Of a stretch of DNA of 9,519 nt, positions 1-7,562 are shown piece by piece. The DNA is taken from positions 1 through 9,519 of the forward strand of contig JARBUQ010000125.1 of NCBI GenBank assembly GCA_029239545.1, in the 5' to 3' direction. Source of the DNA: Paenibacillus sp. (GTDB taxonomy: Bacteria > Bacillota > Bacilli > Paenibacillales > NBRC-103111). Position numbers and translations under genes: made by a program. Under the pieces are notes generated by a model. It did no database searches and had not been told where the DNA came from. It worked only from the letters and a program-made list of their open reading frames with translations. Each line of letters begins with the position of its first letter. Position 1 is the stretch's first letter.

Positions 1-66
1 CGAGGAAGTCAGGAAGGTATGCGGGATAATGGGAAGTTGTTTCAGTAGAAAGCCAATGAGAGGAGC
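1..66 (+). other. Upstream lead-in to the secreted DUF4838 gene
   Basis: No gene is recognised here. Two frames are open from the left edge: one stops at TAG 46-48, the other at TGA 68-70, overlapping the ATG at 67. Neither short peptide resembles a family I know, so either could be the tail of an upstream gene or chance. A GATAAT at 25-30 matches the -10 consensus at 5 of 6 bases, but no -35 sequence sits 17 bp before it. It could only be a promoter that depends on an activator such as an AraC protein. Confidence 0.3.
61..65 (+). promoter_or_regulatory. Shine-Dalgarno site that decides the start of the DUF4838 gene
   Basis: AGGAG at 61-65 lies only one base before ATG 67, too close for normal initiation, but 7 bases before the in-frame TTG at 73. 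This favours TTG 73 as the true start; ATG 85 is too far away. Dropping the first two codons does not change the signal peptide. Confidence 0.6.
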
Positions 67-2078
67 ATGAGCTTGAAAATCAGAATGAATTACGTAAGTC
101 AGTTGTCGAAAATGCTGGTGTTCGCTTTAACTGTAGCTTTATTTGCACCGATCTTTGCCGGAACAGTGCTTGGAATGGGAAGCAATTCCTACGCTCAGAA
201 CATTGAGAGTGAGCTGGGGATCGAGTTGGTGTCAAGCGCTGAGGGGCATGCCGTAGTCATTACATCCGTCTATGCGGATACAAGAACGGCAGATGCAGCC
301 CAGTCGCTGACTAACTATGTGTACCAATCCACGGGTGTGACGTTTCCGATCATGACGGAAGCCAGCTACGCGACCGATCCGAATCTCGCTGACAAAACGC
401 GAATCTATGTAGGACAACGGGCTCAAGCGGCGATCCGGATGCGCAGGCCAAGGTTGATGTACTGGACGACGATGGATTTGCTATCCTGCCTTACGATAAT
501 ACCATTACAATATTAGGCCCGACGTCATGGGGAACAGAGTTCGGTGTCTATGAATTTCTTGAACGTTATCTTGGCATTCGCTGGCTGTTTCCAGGCTTGG
601 ACGGCGAGGACGTGCCGCAGCTAACGACCCTTCTTGTACCTTACGGGGATATCATCCAGGAACCGGCGTTTAAGAGCCGTGTATTCAGCCCAATCAATGA
701 AGAGGGTAAAAGCAGCTATGCAGTACAAAACATGTGGTCGGAACGAAACCGGATGCACTATCGGGACAAGTTTCATCACAATCTGTACAAGATGTTCCCG
801 CCATCCAAATATGGAATCACTCACCCGGAATATTATCCGGTGGTGCCTAAGGATGATACGGTAGGGGCAGGCTGGCAGCCTTGTCTAACGAATGCAACGG
901 CGGAAGAAGCGATTGCTATCATTAATGCATATTTCACGGAGCATCCGGAGGAGACTGCGTATTCTCTGGCAGTTAACGATTCAGGAGGTTTTTGTGAAGA
1001 AAATCCTAAGGAAATTTACTATCATTGGGTCAATCAGATCGTCGAAGCGGTCCTGCTTGTGCATCCGGGTAAACAATTCGGCGTGCTGGCCTATCAGGAT
1101 GTTAAACCGGCTCCAACCTTTGCGCTGAACCCTAACATCGTTGTCTATATTACTCGGGATCGGTGGAACTGGACGGATCCTGCAAGGAAGGCAGCCGATC
1201 TTCTGCTTCATGCAGACTGGGAAGCGGTAGCAAGCCGAGTGGGATGGTATGATTACTTGAACGGTACCCCCTATTTGATTCCCCGGATCTATAATCACTT
1301 GATGGCCGATAATTATGAGCTTGCCCAGGACCTCGGTGTGGTAGGTCAATATGCGGAGCTATATCCGAACTGGGGGGAAGGCCCGAAGCCATGGATATCG
1401 GCTAAGCTGCAGTGGAATCCGCAGCTAGATGTCGACGATCTCGCGGATGAATGGTACACCCGAGCAGTTGGCGCGGCTGCTGCACCATACTTGCAGGACT
1501 ACTACGATCATTGGGAGAATTTCTGGACTGTACGTGTTAAGGCATCCCCTTTCTATGCTTCTCCTTCTTCAATTCGCCCGGACTATATAGAGCTGGTCAC
1601 GGCTGAGGAAATAGAGGACAGCAGGCAGTTGCTGGAGATGGCCGTGGCCCTGTCCCAAACGGTTAAACAGAAAGCCCGAGCGAATATGTTATTAAGAGCT
1701 TTCGAATACTTCGAAGCGTCCGTGTTAAGCTATCCGCAGGCAACGACCCCGCCTTCTGATGAAACAGAGGCTCTCGCGATGCTGGAGCAAGCAGCCGGAA
1801 CGTTTCAAGAACGACTGCAGATGGGAGAGAAGCGGCTTGCCTTGCTGGAGGAATTCAAGACCGATCCGGTCCTGATTCACATGTCCAGTGCCTTATCGAA
1901 GAGCACCCTTGTCTGGTCCGGCTATAATGTGGACGAATTCTGGTTTCTTGTTAACTATATGAAGCAGCAGGAACCATCCGGTGGCCCCGTGACTGACAGC
2001 GCTGTGCAGCTATCCGAGGGTTTCAGTCCTTCCTCGCGTGAATATGCACAATTGCTGCTGAATGCTCTGGCATCGTCT

Positions 2079-2571
2079 AATCTTATCGTCAATCCCTCCT
2101 TCGAGGATGGAACCGACCAGGCACCGCCCTGGTCCGTATACAAAACGACGGAAACGAGAAGCTTCAGCCGAGCGGAAGGCACAGCTCAAACCGGAAACGC
2201 AAGTCTGCTGGTGGAAGGTACGGGCTGGGGAGGGCCTGGGCAAATTATATCGGCAGCAGCCGGGTTTGCTAACATGCAAGTCAGCTATAGAACCGTCTCC
2301 GAGGTCGTATACGCCAGGGACGTTATCCAGCTCGGTTTGAATTTGCTTGATGAGAATGGAGAGATCATCAAGAAAAGCTCGGTTCGCTCGGATATTTTTC
2401 CGTTATCTGCGGGTTCTGGAACGTGGGCAACCGCATATTTGAACGGGGAAATTCCGGAGAAAATCGGCAGTGTTCCAGTTAAGAAGGTGCAGGCGATCGT
2501 CTTGGTGGAAAGTGACCATCCTGTTGAGGTGTACTTGGATGATGTGAAAGTGTACAATCCCGGAGGCTCCT
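2079..2571 (+). repeat. First carbohydrate-binding-like module of the DUF4838 protein
   Basis: This segment starts NLIVNPSFEDGT and continues through RAEGTAQTGNASLLVEGTGW and GPGQ, ending in a VYLDDVKVYN strand. That layout (NPSFE start, closing DDV strand) is typical of jelly-roll modules resembling CBM4/9/22 families. It is paralogous to the module at 3159-3644. The family number and ligand cannot be assigned by eye. Confidence 0.6.
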
Positions 2572-3158
2572 CAGTACCCAGCGGGACTGGAACCGTCACT
2601 GGAACGGTATATGGAATAGGCAACACTCCACTGAGCGGTGCGACGGTAACGGTAACTGGATCGGTATACGGAGTAACAACCGATGCTCAGGGGAATTACG
2701 CTATTGCGGGCGTATCTCCGGGCAATCACACCCTTACGGTAACACATTCAGGCTATGACGATGTTGTATCAGCAGGATTCCAGTTGGCTAAATGGGAGAT
2801 GAAATCCGTCAACGTATTTATGATTGATGAAATTCCTCCAAGCCTCTCATCTGTTCCTGCAGGTCCAGTGTCGATAGGGGCAAAAATTACCGCAACCAGC
2901 TCAGAGAACGGCATGCTCTATCTTGTGCCAAGCAGCACAGCGCCTATGCTGGCGAATATTGAGGCCGCAGCAGTTGTGACGGTTGGCAGTACGGTCTATG
3001 GCACGCGAACATCCGCTAAAGCTGGTGTTGGAGGTGCCTTGAACACGGCCGGGTTCGCTGCGGGAAGCTATAAGGTCTATGCTGTCGATGCAGCAGGCAA
3101 CGTTTCCAGCGGCTCGGCGGCGATTGAGGTCGAGAGCCCGCCTCTGGCGGCGACGTTG

Positions 3159-3644
3159 ACGCTTAATCCTTCCTTCGAGTCAGGAACGAGCTCGGCCACC
3201 TCGTGGGTGTTATCCTCCAATACGACATTGACACGAACCTTCCAACGCGTAGAGGGAACCGCCTATTCGGGAACCGCCAGCGTCCTTGTCAGCGGGACCG
3301 GATACGGTGGACCGTCTCAGACGTTTAATGTCCAGCCCGGAGAAGCTACCGTCAAGCTGCGTTATAACACAGCACCGGGCGTGACCGGGAATGCCAATAT
3401 CGGGATTGGCTTGTACCTGTTGAATTCAGCGGGAGTCAACGTGAATTCTACTGCCATCAAGCCAGCACAGAAGCTGCTTACACAATCGATAGGTGCCTGG
3501 GGCGAAGCATCATGGGACGTGACCATTCCGACTAAGTTCCCTGGGACCAACATAGATGTGAAGATGGTCAGGCTGGTCGTGCTTGTCTACAGCTTGACTC
3601 CGGTTTCGGTGTATGCCGATGATGTCGAATACATCAGCCCTTAA
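3159..3644 (+). repeat. Second carbohydrate-binding-like module, duplicate of the first
   Basis: This segment starts LTLNPSFESGTSS and continues RVEGTAYSGTASVLVSGTGY then GPSQ, ending VSVYADDVEYISP at the C-terminus. It follows the first module nearly strand by strand (NPSFE, R.EGTA, SGTASVLV/TGNASLLV, GTG.GGP.Q, DDV). This points to intragenic duplication with the regulatory-like and Ig-like domains lying between the copies. Confidence 0.6.
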
Positions 3645-3655
3645 TGCTTAGAATG

Positions 3656-3692
3656 AGAGAGCACCCTGCGTAGGGTGCTCTCTTGGCATTTA
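3656..3692 (+). terminator. Factor-independent terminator after the DUF4838 gene
   Basis: A perfect 12-bp stem (AGAGAGCACCCT 3656-3667 with AGGGTGCTCTCT 3672-3683) closes a 4-base loop GCGT, starting 12 bases after the stop codon. The following T-rich tail (TGGCATTTAATT) is weak and interrupted, so termination may be incomplete. Its position suggests that the DUF4838 gene is transcribed apart from the transporter genes. Confidence 0.75.
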
Positions 3693-3699
3693 ATTGAAT

Positions 3700-3883
3700 T
3701 TAATTGCAAGAAAGCAACTAATTGCACTGCTTACCTACAATCCGTTCTCATTAATTGCAAAACAGCAACTAATAACCCCTTCACGGTCAACAAATCGATC
3801 CTTAAGTCTTATTAATTGCTGTTTTGCAACTAAATAAGCTTTACAAGAAAGACTGCTCGTTTTAATTGCGTTTCTGCAATTAA
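3700..3883. repeat. Array of four 22-bp palindromes, TTAATTGC-N6-GCAAYTAA
   Basis: Four copies lie at 3700-3721, 3751-3772, 3812-3833 and 3862-3883. Each has a left arm TTAATTGC, a 6-base centre and a right arm GCAACTAA (GCAATTAA in the fourth). The centres are AAGAAA, AAAACA, TGTTTT and GTTTCT, so the first two copies are A-rich on the + strand and the last two are T-rich, giving a forward-forward-reverse-reverse order. Copies two and three are inverted repeats of each other over 23 of 25 bases (3751-3775 against 3809-3833). Start-to-start distances are 51, 61 and 50 bp, roughly whole helical turns. The sequences between copies (29, 39 and 28 bp) are unrelated. Extra half-sites occur at 3690-3695 and 3719-3725. 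They may be operators for the importer operon or dispersed intergenic repeats; function unknown. Confidence 0.85.
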
Positions 3884-4050
3884 TTCAGCGGTGCATGACA
3901 GTGGTCCGACAAGAGTCCTCACACTCAGCGAACCCTCAATTATCAGAATACTAGGCCCGGAAATGGAAACGGAAAAGAGTGCGATTGCAGGAAATTATGG
4001 CTGTAGGTATAGTCAGGCTTAAGAATTTGCAAAGAAAGCGAGCCAAGATC
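3884..4050 (+). other. Leader region before the permease operon
   Basis: No gene, T-box or recognisable riboswitch is seen between the palindrome array and the first permease. The permease frame is open from GTG 3979, with an ATG at 3997, so part of this stretch could be coding if translation begins upstream. The residues it would add (MRLQEIMAVGIVRLKN) are not part of the usual LplB start. Confidence 0.4.
3985..4013 (+). promoter_or_regulatory. Weak candidate promoter for the permease operon
   Basis: TTGCAG (3985-3990, 3 of 6 to the -35 consensus), a 17-bp spacer and TATAGT (4008-4013, 5 of 6 to the -10 consensus). Transcription would start near 4020, leaving a leader of about 30 bases before ATG 4051. 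That fits the chosen start and would exclude the upstream GTG 3979 and ATG 3997. The poor -35 suggests either activator dependence or a chance match. Confidence 0.3.
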
Positions 4051-5031
4051 ATGAATATGAAACCTACAGCTTTAAGCCCGCCCAACCGTACCGCCCAAAC
4101 AAGGCAGGAGCAGACAACTTTTGCCCGCAAGCGCAGTTTGTTGACCAGATTGAAAAGAGATAAGTATTTATATTTATTGGCGCTACCCATGATATTGTTT
4201 TTCATTCTTTTCAAATATGTGCCCATGTGGGGAGTGATCATCGCCTTTCAGAACTATTCACCGGTTAAAGGTGTGCTGCATAGCTCTTGGGTCGGATTCG
4301 AGCATTTTCAGCGATTTTTCTCGCATGATGACTTTTGGCTGCTGCTGCGCAACACGATGGCCATGAATATTCTGAACCTGATTTTCTTTTTCCCGCTGCC
4401 CATCATTCTGTCGCTCATGCTGAATGAGCTAAGCAGCGAAAAGTACAGACGTATCGTGCAATCGATCATCTATTTGCCGCACTTTCTCTCCTGGGTCATC
4501 ATTATTGGAATCTGCTTTCTGTTGATGTCTTCGGACGGCGTGTTCAACAAATTGCTGGTAATGGCGGGTATGCCCAAATTTGATTTTCTGACGAACCCAA
4601 ATACGTTTTGGGGGATATTGACTGTGCAGTCCATATGGAAGGAATGCGGTTGGGGCACGATTATTTTCCTGGCTGCAATCGCAGGTGTGGACACGCAGCT
4701 CTATGAAGCAGCCCGGATGGACGGAGCGGGAAGGCTGAGACAGGCCTGGCATATTACGCTGCCTGCGATCCGCGGGGTGATATATATACTGCTGATTTTA
4801 AGAATCGGGCATCTGATGGACGCGGGCTTTGAGCAGGTGTTCCTGATGATGAACGGAGCCGTGGCTGAAGTCGCGGAAGTGTTCGATACCTACGTGTACC
4901 GCAACGGTATTCGCCAGGGACAATTCAGCTATAGTACAGCGGTTGGACTATTCAAATCCGTTGTTGGCCTGCTGTTGGTCATAGGTGCGAACAGGTTAGC
5001 CAAACGTTTCGGAGAAGAAGGCTTGTATTAG
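4051..5031 (+). CDS. LplB-like sugar ABC transporter permease
   Basis: Inner-membrane subunit of a CUT1-type carbohydrate importer that forms half of the translocation pore. From ATG 4051 it is 326 residues, the usual LplB/YteP size. The basic N-terminal tail leads into the first membrane segment (about 40-57), followed by the family signature YVPMWGVIIAFQNYSP (57-71) and VGFEHFQRFF (81-90). Further hydrophobic segments lie near 105-125, 143-158, 199-212, 243-253 and 297-313. The ATPase-contacting EAA loop is clear at 219-240 (EAARMDGAG, ending ITLPAI). The start is uncertain: ATG 4051, GTG 3979 and ATG 3997 are all in frame and none has an ideal ribosome site; 4051 was chosen on length and N-terminal character. 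The LplC-like gene follows 31 bases downstream, so they are an operon. No ATPase gene is present. Confidence 0.93.
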   Translation: MNMKPTALSPPNRTAQTRQEQTTFARKRSLLTRLKRDKYLYLLALPMILFFILFKYVPMWGVIIAFQNYSPVKGVLHSSWVGFEHFQRFFSHDDFWLLLRNTMAMNILNLIFFFPLPIILSLMLNELSSEKYRRIVQSIIYLPHFLSWVIIIGICFLLMSSDGVFNKLLVMAGMPKFDFLTNPNTFWGILTVQSIWKECGWGTIIFLAAIAGVDTQLYEAARMDGAGRLRQAWHITLPAIRGVIYILLILRIGHLMDAGFEQVFLMMNGAVAEVAEVFDTYVYRNGIRQGQFSYSTAVGLFKSVVGLLLVIGANRLAKRFGEEGLY

Positions 5032-5049
5032 ACTTTCAATGCTTGTTAG

Positions 5050-5056
5050 AAGGAGG
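5050..5056 (+). promoter_or_regulatory. Strong Shine-Dalgarno site of the LplC-like permease
   Basis: AAGGAGG at 5050-5056 stands 6 bases before ATG 5063. It overlaps or abuts the other in-frame ATGs (5039 and 5057), so 5063 is the likely start. Confidence 0.75.
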
Positions 5057-5062
5057 ATGAAC

Positions 5063-5941
5063 ATGAGGTTCCGCATTGCAGATCGAAGCTTTAATGTCTT
5101 GAACATAACACTTCTTGCGATTATCGCGCTTATTACGATTTTCCCCATCTATTATGTATTTGTCGTGTCGTTCACCGATCCGGATGAGTATTTGACCAAA
5201 GGGCTCGTCTTGTTCCCACAGGACTGGTCGCTCAAATCGTATCAATATTTACTGTCGAATAATTCCTTCCTCAGAGCATCCGGCGTCAGCGGGTTTCTGG
5301 CAACGGTGGGCACTATGCTGAGCCTGATCGTCACGGCAGCAGGGGCGTATGCCCTCTCACGCAAAAGACTGGCCGGCCGCAGGCTGATCCTGCTGCTCAT
5401 TCTGTTAACGACCTTGTTCCAGCCGGGAATGATCCCACCTTACTTATTAATGCGGGATCTTGGACTGATCAATAGCATCTGGGCGCTGATTCTGCCTGTC
5501 TTAACAAGCGGGTGGTATGTGATCCTAATGAAAGGATTTTTCGACAGTATTCCAGAGAGTCTGGAAGAAGCCGCTACTATTGACGGTTACAGTGATATTG
5601 GCATTTGGTTCCGGATTATTCTTCCGCTTTCGCTGCCTGCTATGGCTGCTTTTGGTTTATTTTATGCAGTAGCTTATTGGAATACATTTTTTGCTGCCGT
5701 ACTGTACATCAACAATCCGGCCAAATGGCCGCTTCAAATCTTATTGCAGACGCTGCTCATCGATTCTTCATCTACCGCTTCCGGTGACATCGCCCAAGAG
5801 CTGGCCTCCGAGCAGAGGCTTCCCTCTGAGACGTTGAAGATGGCCGCCGTAGTGATCGCCACTGTTCCGATTTTGATTGTTTATCCGTTTTTGCAGAAGC
5901 ATTTTGCTAAAGGGGCCATGGTAGGTTCGGTCAAAGGATGA
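5063..5941 (+). CDS. LplC-like sugar ABC transporter permease
   Basis: Second membrane subunit of the importer, pairing with the LplB-like protein. It has 292 residues from ATG 5063, normal for the LplC/YtcP group. The first membrane segment is at about 12-35 (LNITLLAIIALITIFPIYYV), followed by SFTDPDEY. Other hydrophobic stretches lie near 75-95, 107-120, 139-155, 194-215 and 260-275. The EAA loop is LEEAATIDGYSD (168-179) continuing to ILPLSLPA (186-193). The C-terminus, YPFLQKHFAKGAMVGSVKG, is the typical ending of this family. It is followed at 68 bases by the solute-binding lipoprotein, completing a permease-permease-binding protein order. ATP hydrolysis presumably depends on a shared ATPase of the MsmX type encoded elsewhere (inference). 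Confidence 0.94.
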   Translation: MRFRIADRSFNVLNITLLAIIALITIFPIYYVFVVSFTDPDEYLTKGLVLFPQDWSLKSYQYLLSNNSFLRASGVSGFLATVGTMLSLIVTAAGAYALSRKRLAGRRLILLLILLTTLFQPGMIPPYLLMRDLGLINSIWALILPVLTSGWYVILMKGFFDSIPESLEEAATIDGYSDIGIWFRIILPLSLPAMAAFGLFYAVAYWNTFFAAVLYINNPAKWPLQILLQTLLIDSSSTASGDIAQELASEQRLPSETLKMAAVVIATVPILIVYPFLQKHFAKGAMVGSVKG

Positions 5942-5948
5942 AAGAGGA

Positions 5949-5963
5949 TGCCGCTTGCCGGCA
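5949..5963 (+). other. Small hairpin between the permease and binding-protein genes
   Basis: TGCCG (5949-5953) pairs with CGGCA (5959-5963) around CTTGC. There is no T tract, so it is not a terminator. Small stems here often stabilise or process the transcript so that the binding protein is made in excess of the permeases; that role is inferred only. Confidence 0.35.
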
Positions 5964-5996
5964 GACTTTCATGACATAAATAACTTATAATAAGAA

Positions 5997-6003
5997 AGGG
6001 TGA
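5997..6003 (+). promoter_or_regulatory. Shine-Dalgarno site of the solute-binding protein
   Basis: AGGGTGA (5997-6003), preceded by AAGAA, lies 5 bases before ATG 6009. It overlaps the in-frame GTG at 6000, which therefore is not the start. Confidence 0.65.
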
Positions 6004-6008
6004 GCCAA

Positions 6009-7562
6009 ATGAGAAAAAAGAAAGCGTTAACAATGATTTCACCTCTGCTGCTGACAATTACGCTGGCCGTATCCGGCTGCGGGAAGAGTGGGGAAGAACC
6101 GGCTGCGGGCAAGGAGGGGGCGGCAAGTCCAGCGCCAACAGCTTCGGCTGCGCCAACGGACATCAGCGTGATGCTGATTCAATTTACGCCAGAGTCATTG
6201 CCTGCAGACAATCCAATTCTGAAGGAAATCGAGAAACGCACGAACACGAAGCTGAAGATTACATGGGTTCCCAAGAACAATTTTGATGAAAAAGTAAGCG
6301 TTACCTTAGCTGCCGGAGACTTGCCGGACATGATGCAAATCAATTCGGTCTTCGCTCCCTTGGTTAAGCAAATGGCTAAGGAAGGCGCATTCTGGGACAT
6401 CACTCCGTACATCAAGGATTATAAGAACCTGTCTGCACTGCCGAAGGATACATGGGAGAATTCCCGAATCAACGGGAAAAATTATGGAGTTCCGCGTGTT
6501 CGTCCATTGGACGGCGGCGGTGGTTTGCCTATGCTGCGGATGGATTGGCTGAACAAGCTGAATCTGAAGATGCCGGAAACGATGGATGAGCTGTATACTG
6601 TTTTGAAGGCTTTTGCGGAGAAGGATCCGGATGGCAATGGCAAAGCAGATACGATTCCTTTTGCAGGAGAGGTCACGACGGAGTCTATGGGAAGACTGGC
6701 ATTCGTGGAGCAGGTGTACAACGGGGCCGGGACATGGAAGCTGAAGAATGGGAAGCTCATTCATACAGCGCTCGAGCCGGGAAGTCGCGATGCCCTCCTC
6801 TGGTTAAGCAAAGCCTACAAGGAAAAACTGCTCGATCCCGATCTGGCGATCCGCAAATCGACTCAGACCGAGGAACTGATCATGACCGGCAAATCTGGCG
6901 CGACATCCGGAGCGTTGAATGCTACGTGGAAATATGCAGAGCCGCTTCGCAAAACGGTGCCTGAGGCCGATATCGCCCCAGTTACTTATCTGATTGGACC
7001 AGACGGCAAATTCTCGAGTAAAGAAGGCGGATTCGCGGGAATGTTCGTTATTCCGAAGCGGGTGCCTGAAGCCAAAATGAAACAAATTCTGGCTTTCATG
7101 GATTATGGAACCTCCGAAGAGGGAGCAGATCTGGCTAACTATGGTTTTGAGGGGACTCATTACACTAAGAAGGACGGCTTTATCAATTCAACCGAACAGG
7201 CTACAAAAGATATGGTAGCACAAAACGTGCTTGGTCAAATGTTTACGAAGTTCGAAAAATATTCTCGCGCTTTCCTGACCGGTATCCCTAAGGATATGTA
7301 CGATCGAAATATTAAAGTAATTGATGAACGGGCCAAGATCAGTATTTCCGACCCTTCCATAGGATTAGAATCCGAAACCTATCTGAAGGTAGGAAAGGAT
7401 TTTGACAAAAAGCTTCAGGATCTTAAAACAAAAATAATTATGGGCAAAGAAGAAATTTCGGCATGGGATGTTATGGTTACTAAGCTGAAGGCGGATACGG
7501 ATTTCCAAAAAATTATTACTGAAATGAATGAGGCGTATCAAGCCAAGACCAGCAGCAAGTAA
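6009..7562 (+). CDS. LplA/AlgQ-like extracellular solute-binding lipoprotein
   Basis: Captures the sugar or oligosaccharide outside the cell and delivers it to the two permeases. The product has 517 residues from ATG 6009, within the long (about 500-residue) LplA/YtcQ/AlgQ group rather than the 420-residue maltose-binding type. It has a lipoprotein signal: MRKKK start, hydrophobic core, lipobox VSGC with the lipid-modified cysteine at residue 24, then a flexible Ala/Pro/Ser/Gly linker to about residue 48. The mature fold starts ISVMLIQFTPESLPADNP, with LAAGDLPDMMQ and the family signature MLRMDWLNKLNLKMPETMDE. At 206-214, DPDGNGKAD resembles the EF-hand-like calcium loop known in AlgQ-type binding proteins; D206, D208, N210 and D214 are the likely ligands. 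The ligand cannot be named; the DUF4838 neighbour suggests a plant or microbial polysaccharide product. No strong terminator separates it from the regulator gene. Confidence 0.94.
   Translation: MRKKKALTMISPLLLTITLAVSGCGKSGEEPAAGKEGAASPAPTASAAPTDISVMLIQFTPESLPADNPILKEIEKRTNTKLKITWVPKNNFDEKVSVTLAAGDLPDMMQINSVFAPLVKQMAKEGAFWDITPYIKDYKNLSALPKDTWENSRINGKNYGVPRVRPLDGGGGLPMLRMDWLNKLNLKMPETMDELYTVLKAFAEKDPDGNGKADTIPFAGEVTTESMGRLAFVEQVYNGAGTWKLKNGKLIHTALEPGSRDALLWLSKAYKEKLLDPDLAIRKSTQTEELIMTGKSGATSGALNATWKYAEPLRKTVPEADIAPVTYLIGPDGKFSSKEGGFAGMFVIPKRVPEAKMKQILAFMDYGTSEEGADLANYGFEGTHYTKKDGFINSTEQATKDMVAQNVLGQMFTKFEKYSRAFLTGIPKDMYDRNIKVIDERAKISISDPSIGLESETYLKVGKDFDKKLQDLKTKIIMGKEEISAWDVMVTKLKADTDFQKIITEMNEAYQAKTSSK
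6019..6032 (+). promoter_or_regulatory. Candidate cre (CcpA) site in the first codons of the binding-protein gene
   Basis: AGAAAGCGTTAACA matches the cre consensus TGWAANCGNTNWCA at 13 of 14 bases, missing only the first T. It spans codons 4-8 (Lys-Lys-Ala-Leu-Thr). In Bacillota, CcpA bound to an intragenic cre near a start codon can block transcription, which would suit catabolite repression of a sugar importer. The match could also arise by chance from the Lys-rich signal peptide. Confidence 0.4.

Larger units (their letters stand above)
73..3644 (+). pseudogene. Secreted DUF4838 (alpha-glucuronidase-like) protein, frameshifted
   Basis: Probably a secreted carbohydrate-active protein. Starting at TTG 73 the product has a signal peptide (basic start, hydrophobic core LVFALTVALFAPIFAGTVLG, likely cleavage after NSYA). 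The reading frame then breaks. The first frame runs to a stop at 514-516, but from about 414 the family signal continues in another frame: DDDGFAILPYDNTITILGP, then GTEFGVYEFLERYLGIRWLF. One missing base near 413, in GTAGGACAACG, explains this; adding one base gives IYVGTTGSSGDPDAQ. The restored protein is about 1190 residues. DUF4838 hallmarks follow: HPEYYPVV, WQPCLTN, NDSGGFCEENP, and the C-terminal part with YAELYPNWG and KLQWNP. From residue 670: carbohydrate-binding-like module (670-834), carboxypeptidase-regulatory-like domain (841-919), Ig-like domain (919-1026) and a second binding-like module (1030-1190). No SLH domain, LPXTG or dockerin is seen, so the protein is presumably released. 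The long downstream frame is otherwise intact, so a sequencing error or a recent mutation is likely. The TTG at 597 lacks a ribosome site and is not a real start. Confidence 0.75.

Noticed and set aside
2..70. Upstream reading frame ending in an ATGA overlap with ATG 67
   Set aside because: The 22-residue tail matches no family I recognise. The overlap would be with an ATG that is probably not the true start, so translational coupling is unsupported.
409..420. Programmed ribosomal frameshift at the DUF4838 break
   Set aside because: There is no X XXY YYZ slippery site, internal Shine-Dalgarno or obvious downstream stem around GTAGGACAACGG; a missing base explains it more simply.
597..3644. 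The downstream DUF4838 frame as an independent gene starting at TTG 597
   Set aside because: Family-conserved sequence continues in the same frame upstream to about 414, no Shine-Dalgarno precedes 597, and the product would lack a signal peptide.
3700..3883. Four similar short repeats with unrelated spacers, resembling a small CRISPR array
   Set aside because: Repeats are short (22 bp), palindromic, variable at the centre and inverted relative to one another. Spacers vary from 28 to 39 bp and no cas gene is nearby.
5986..5991. Perfect TATAAT before the solute-binding protein gene
   Set aside because: No -35 sequence lies at 16-18 bp, and transcription would begin inside the ribosome binding site about 10 bases before the start codon. 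More likely AT-rich chance.
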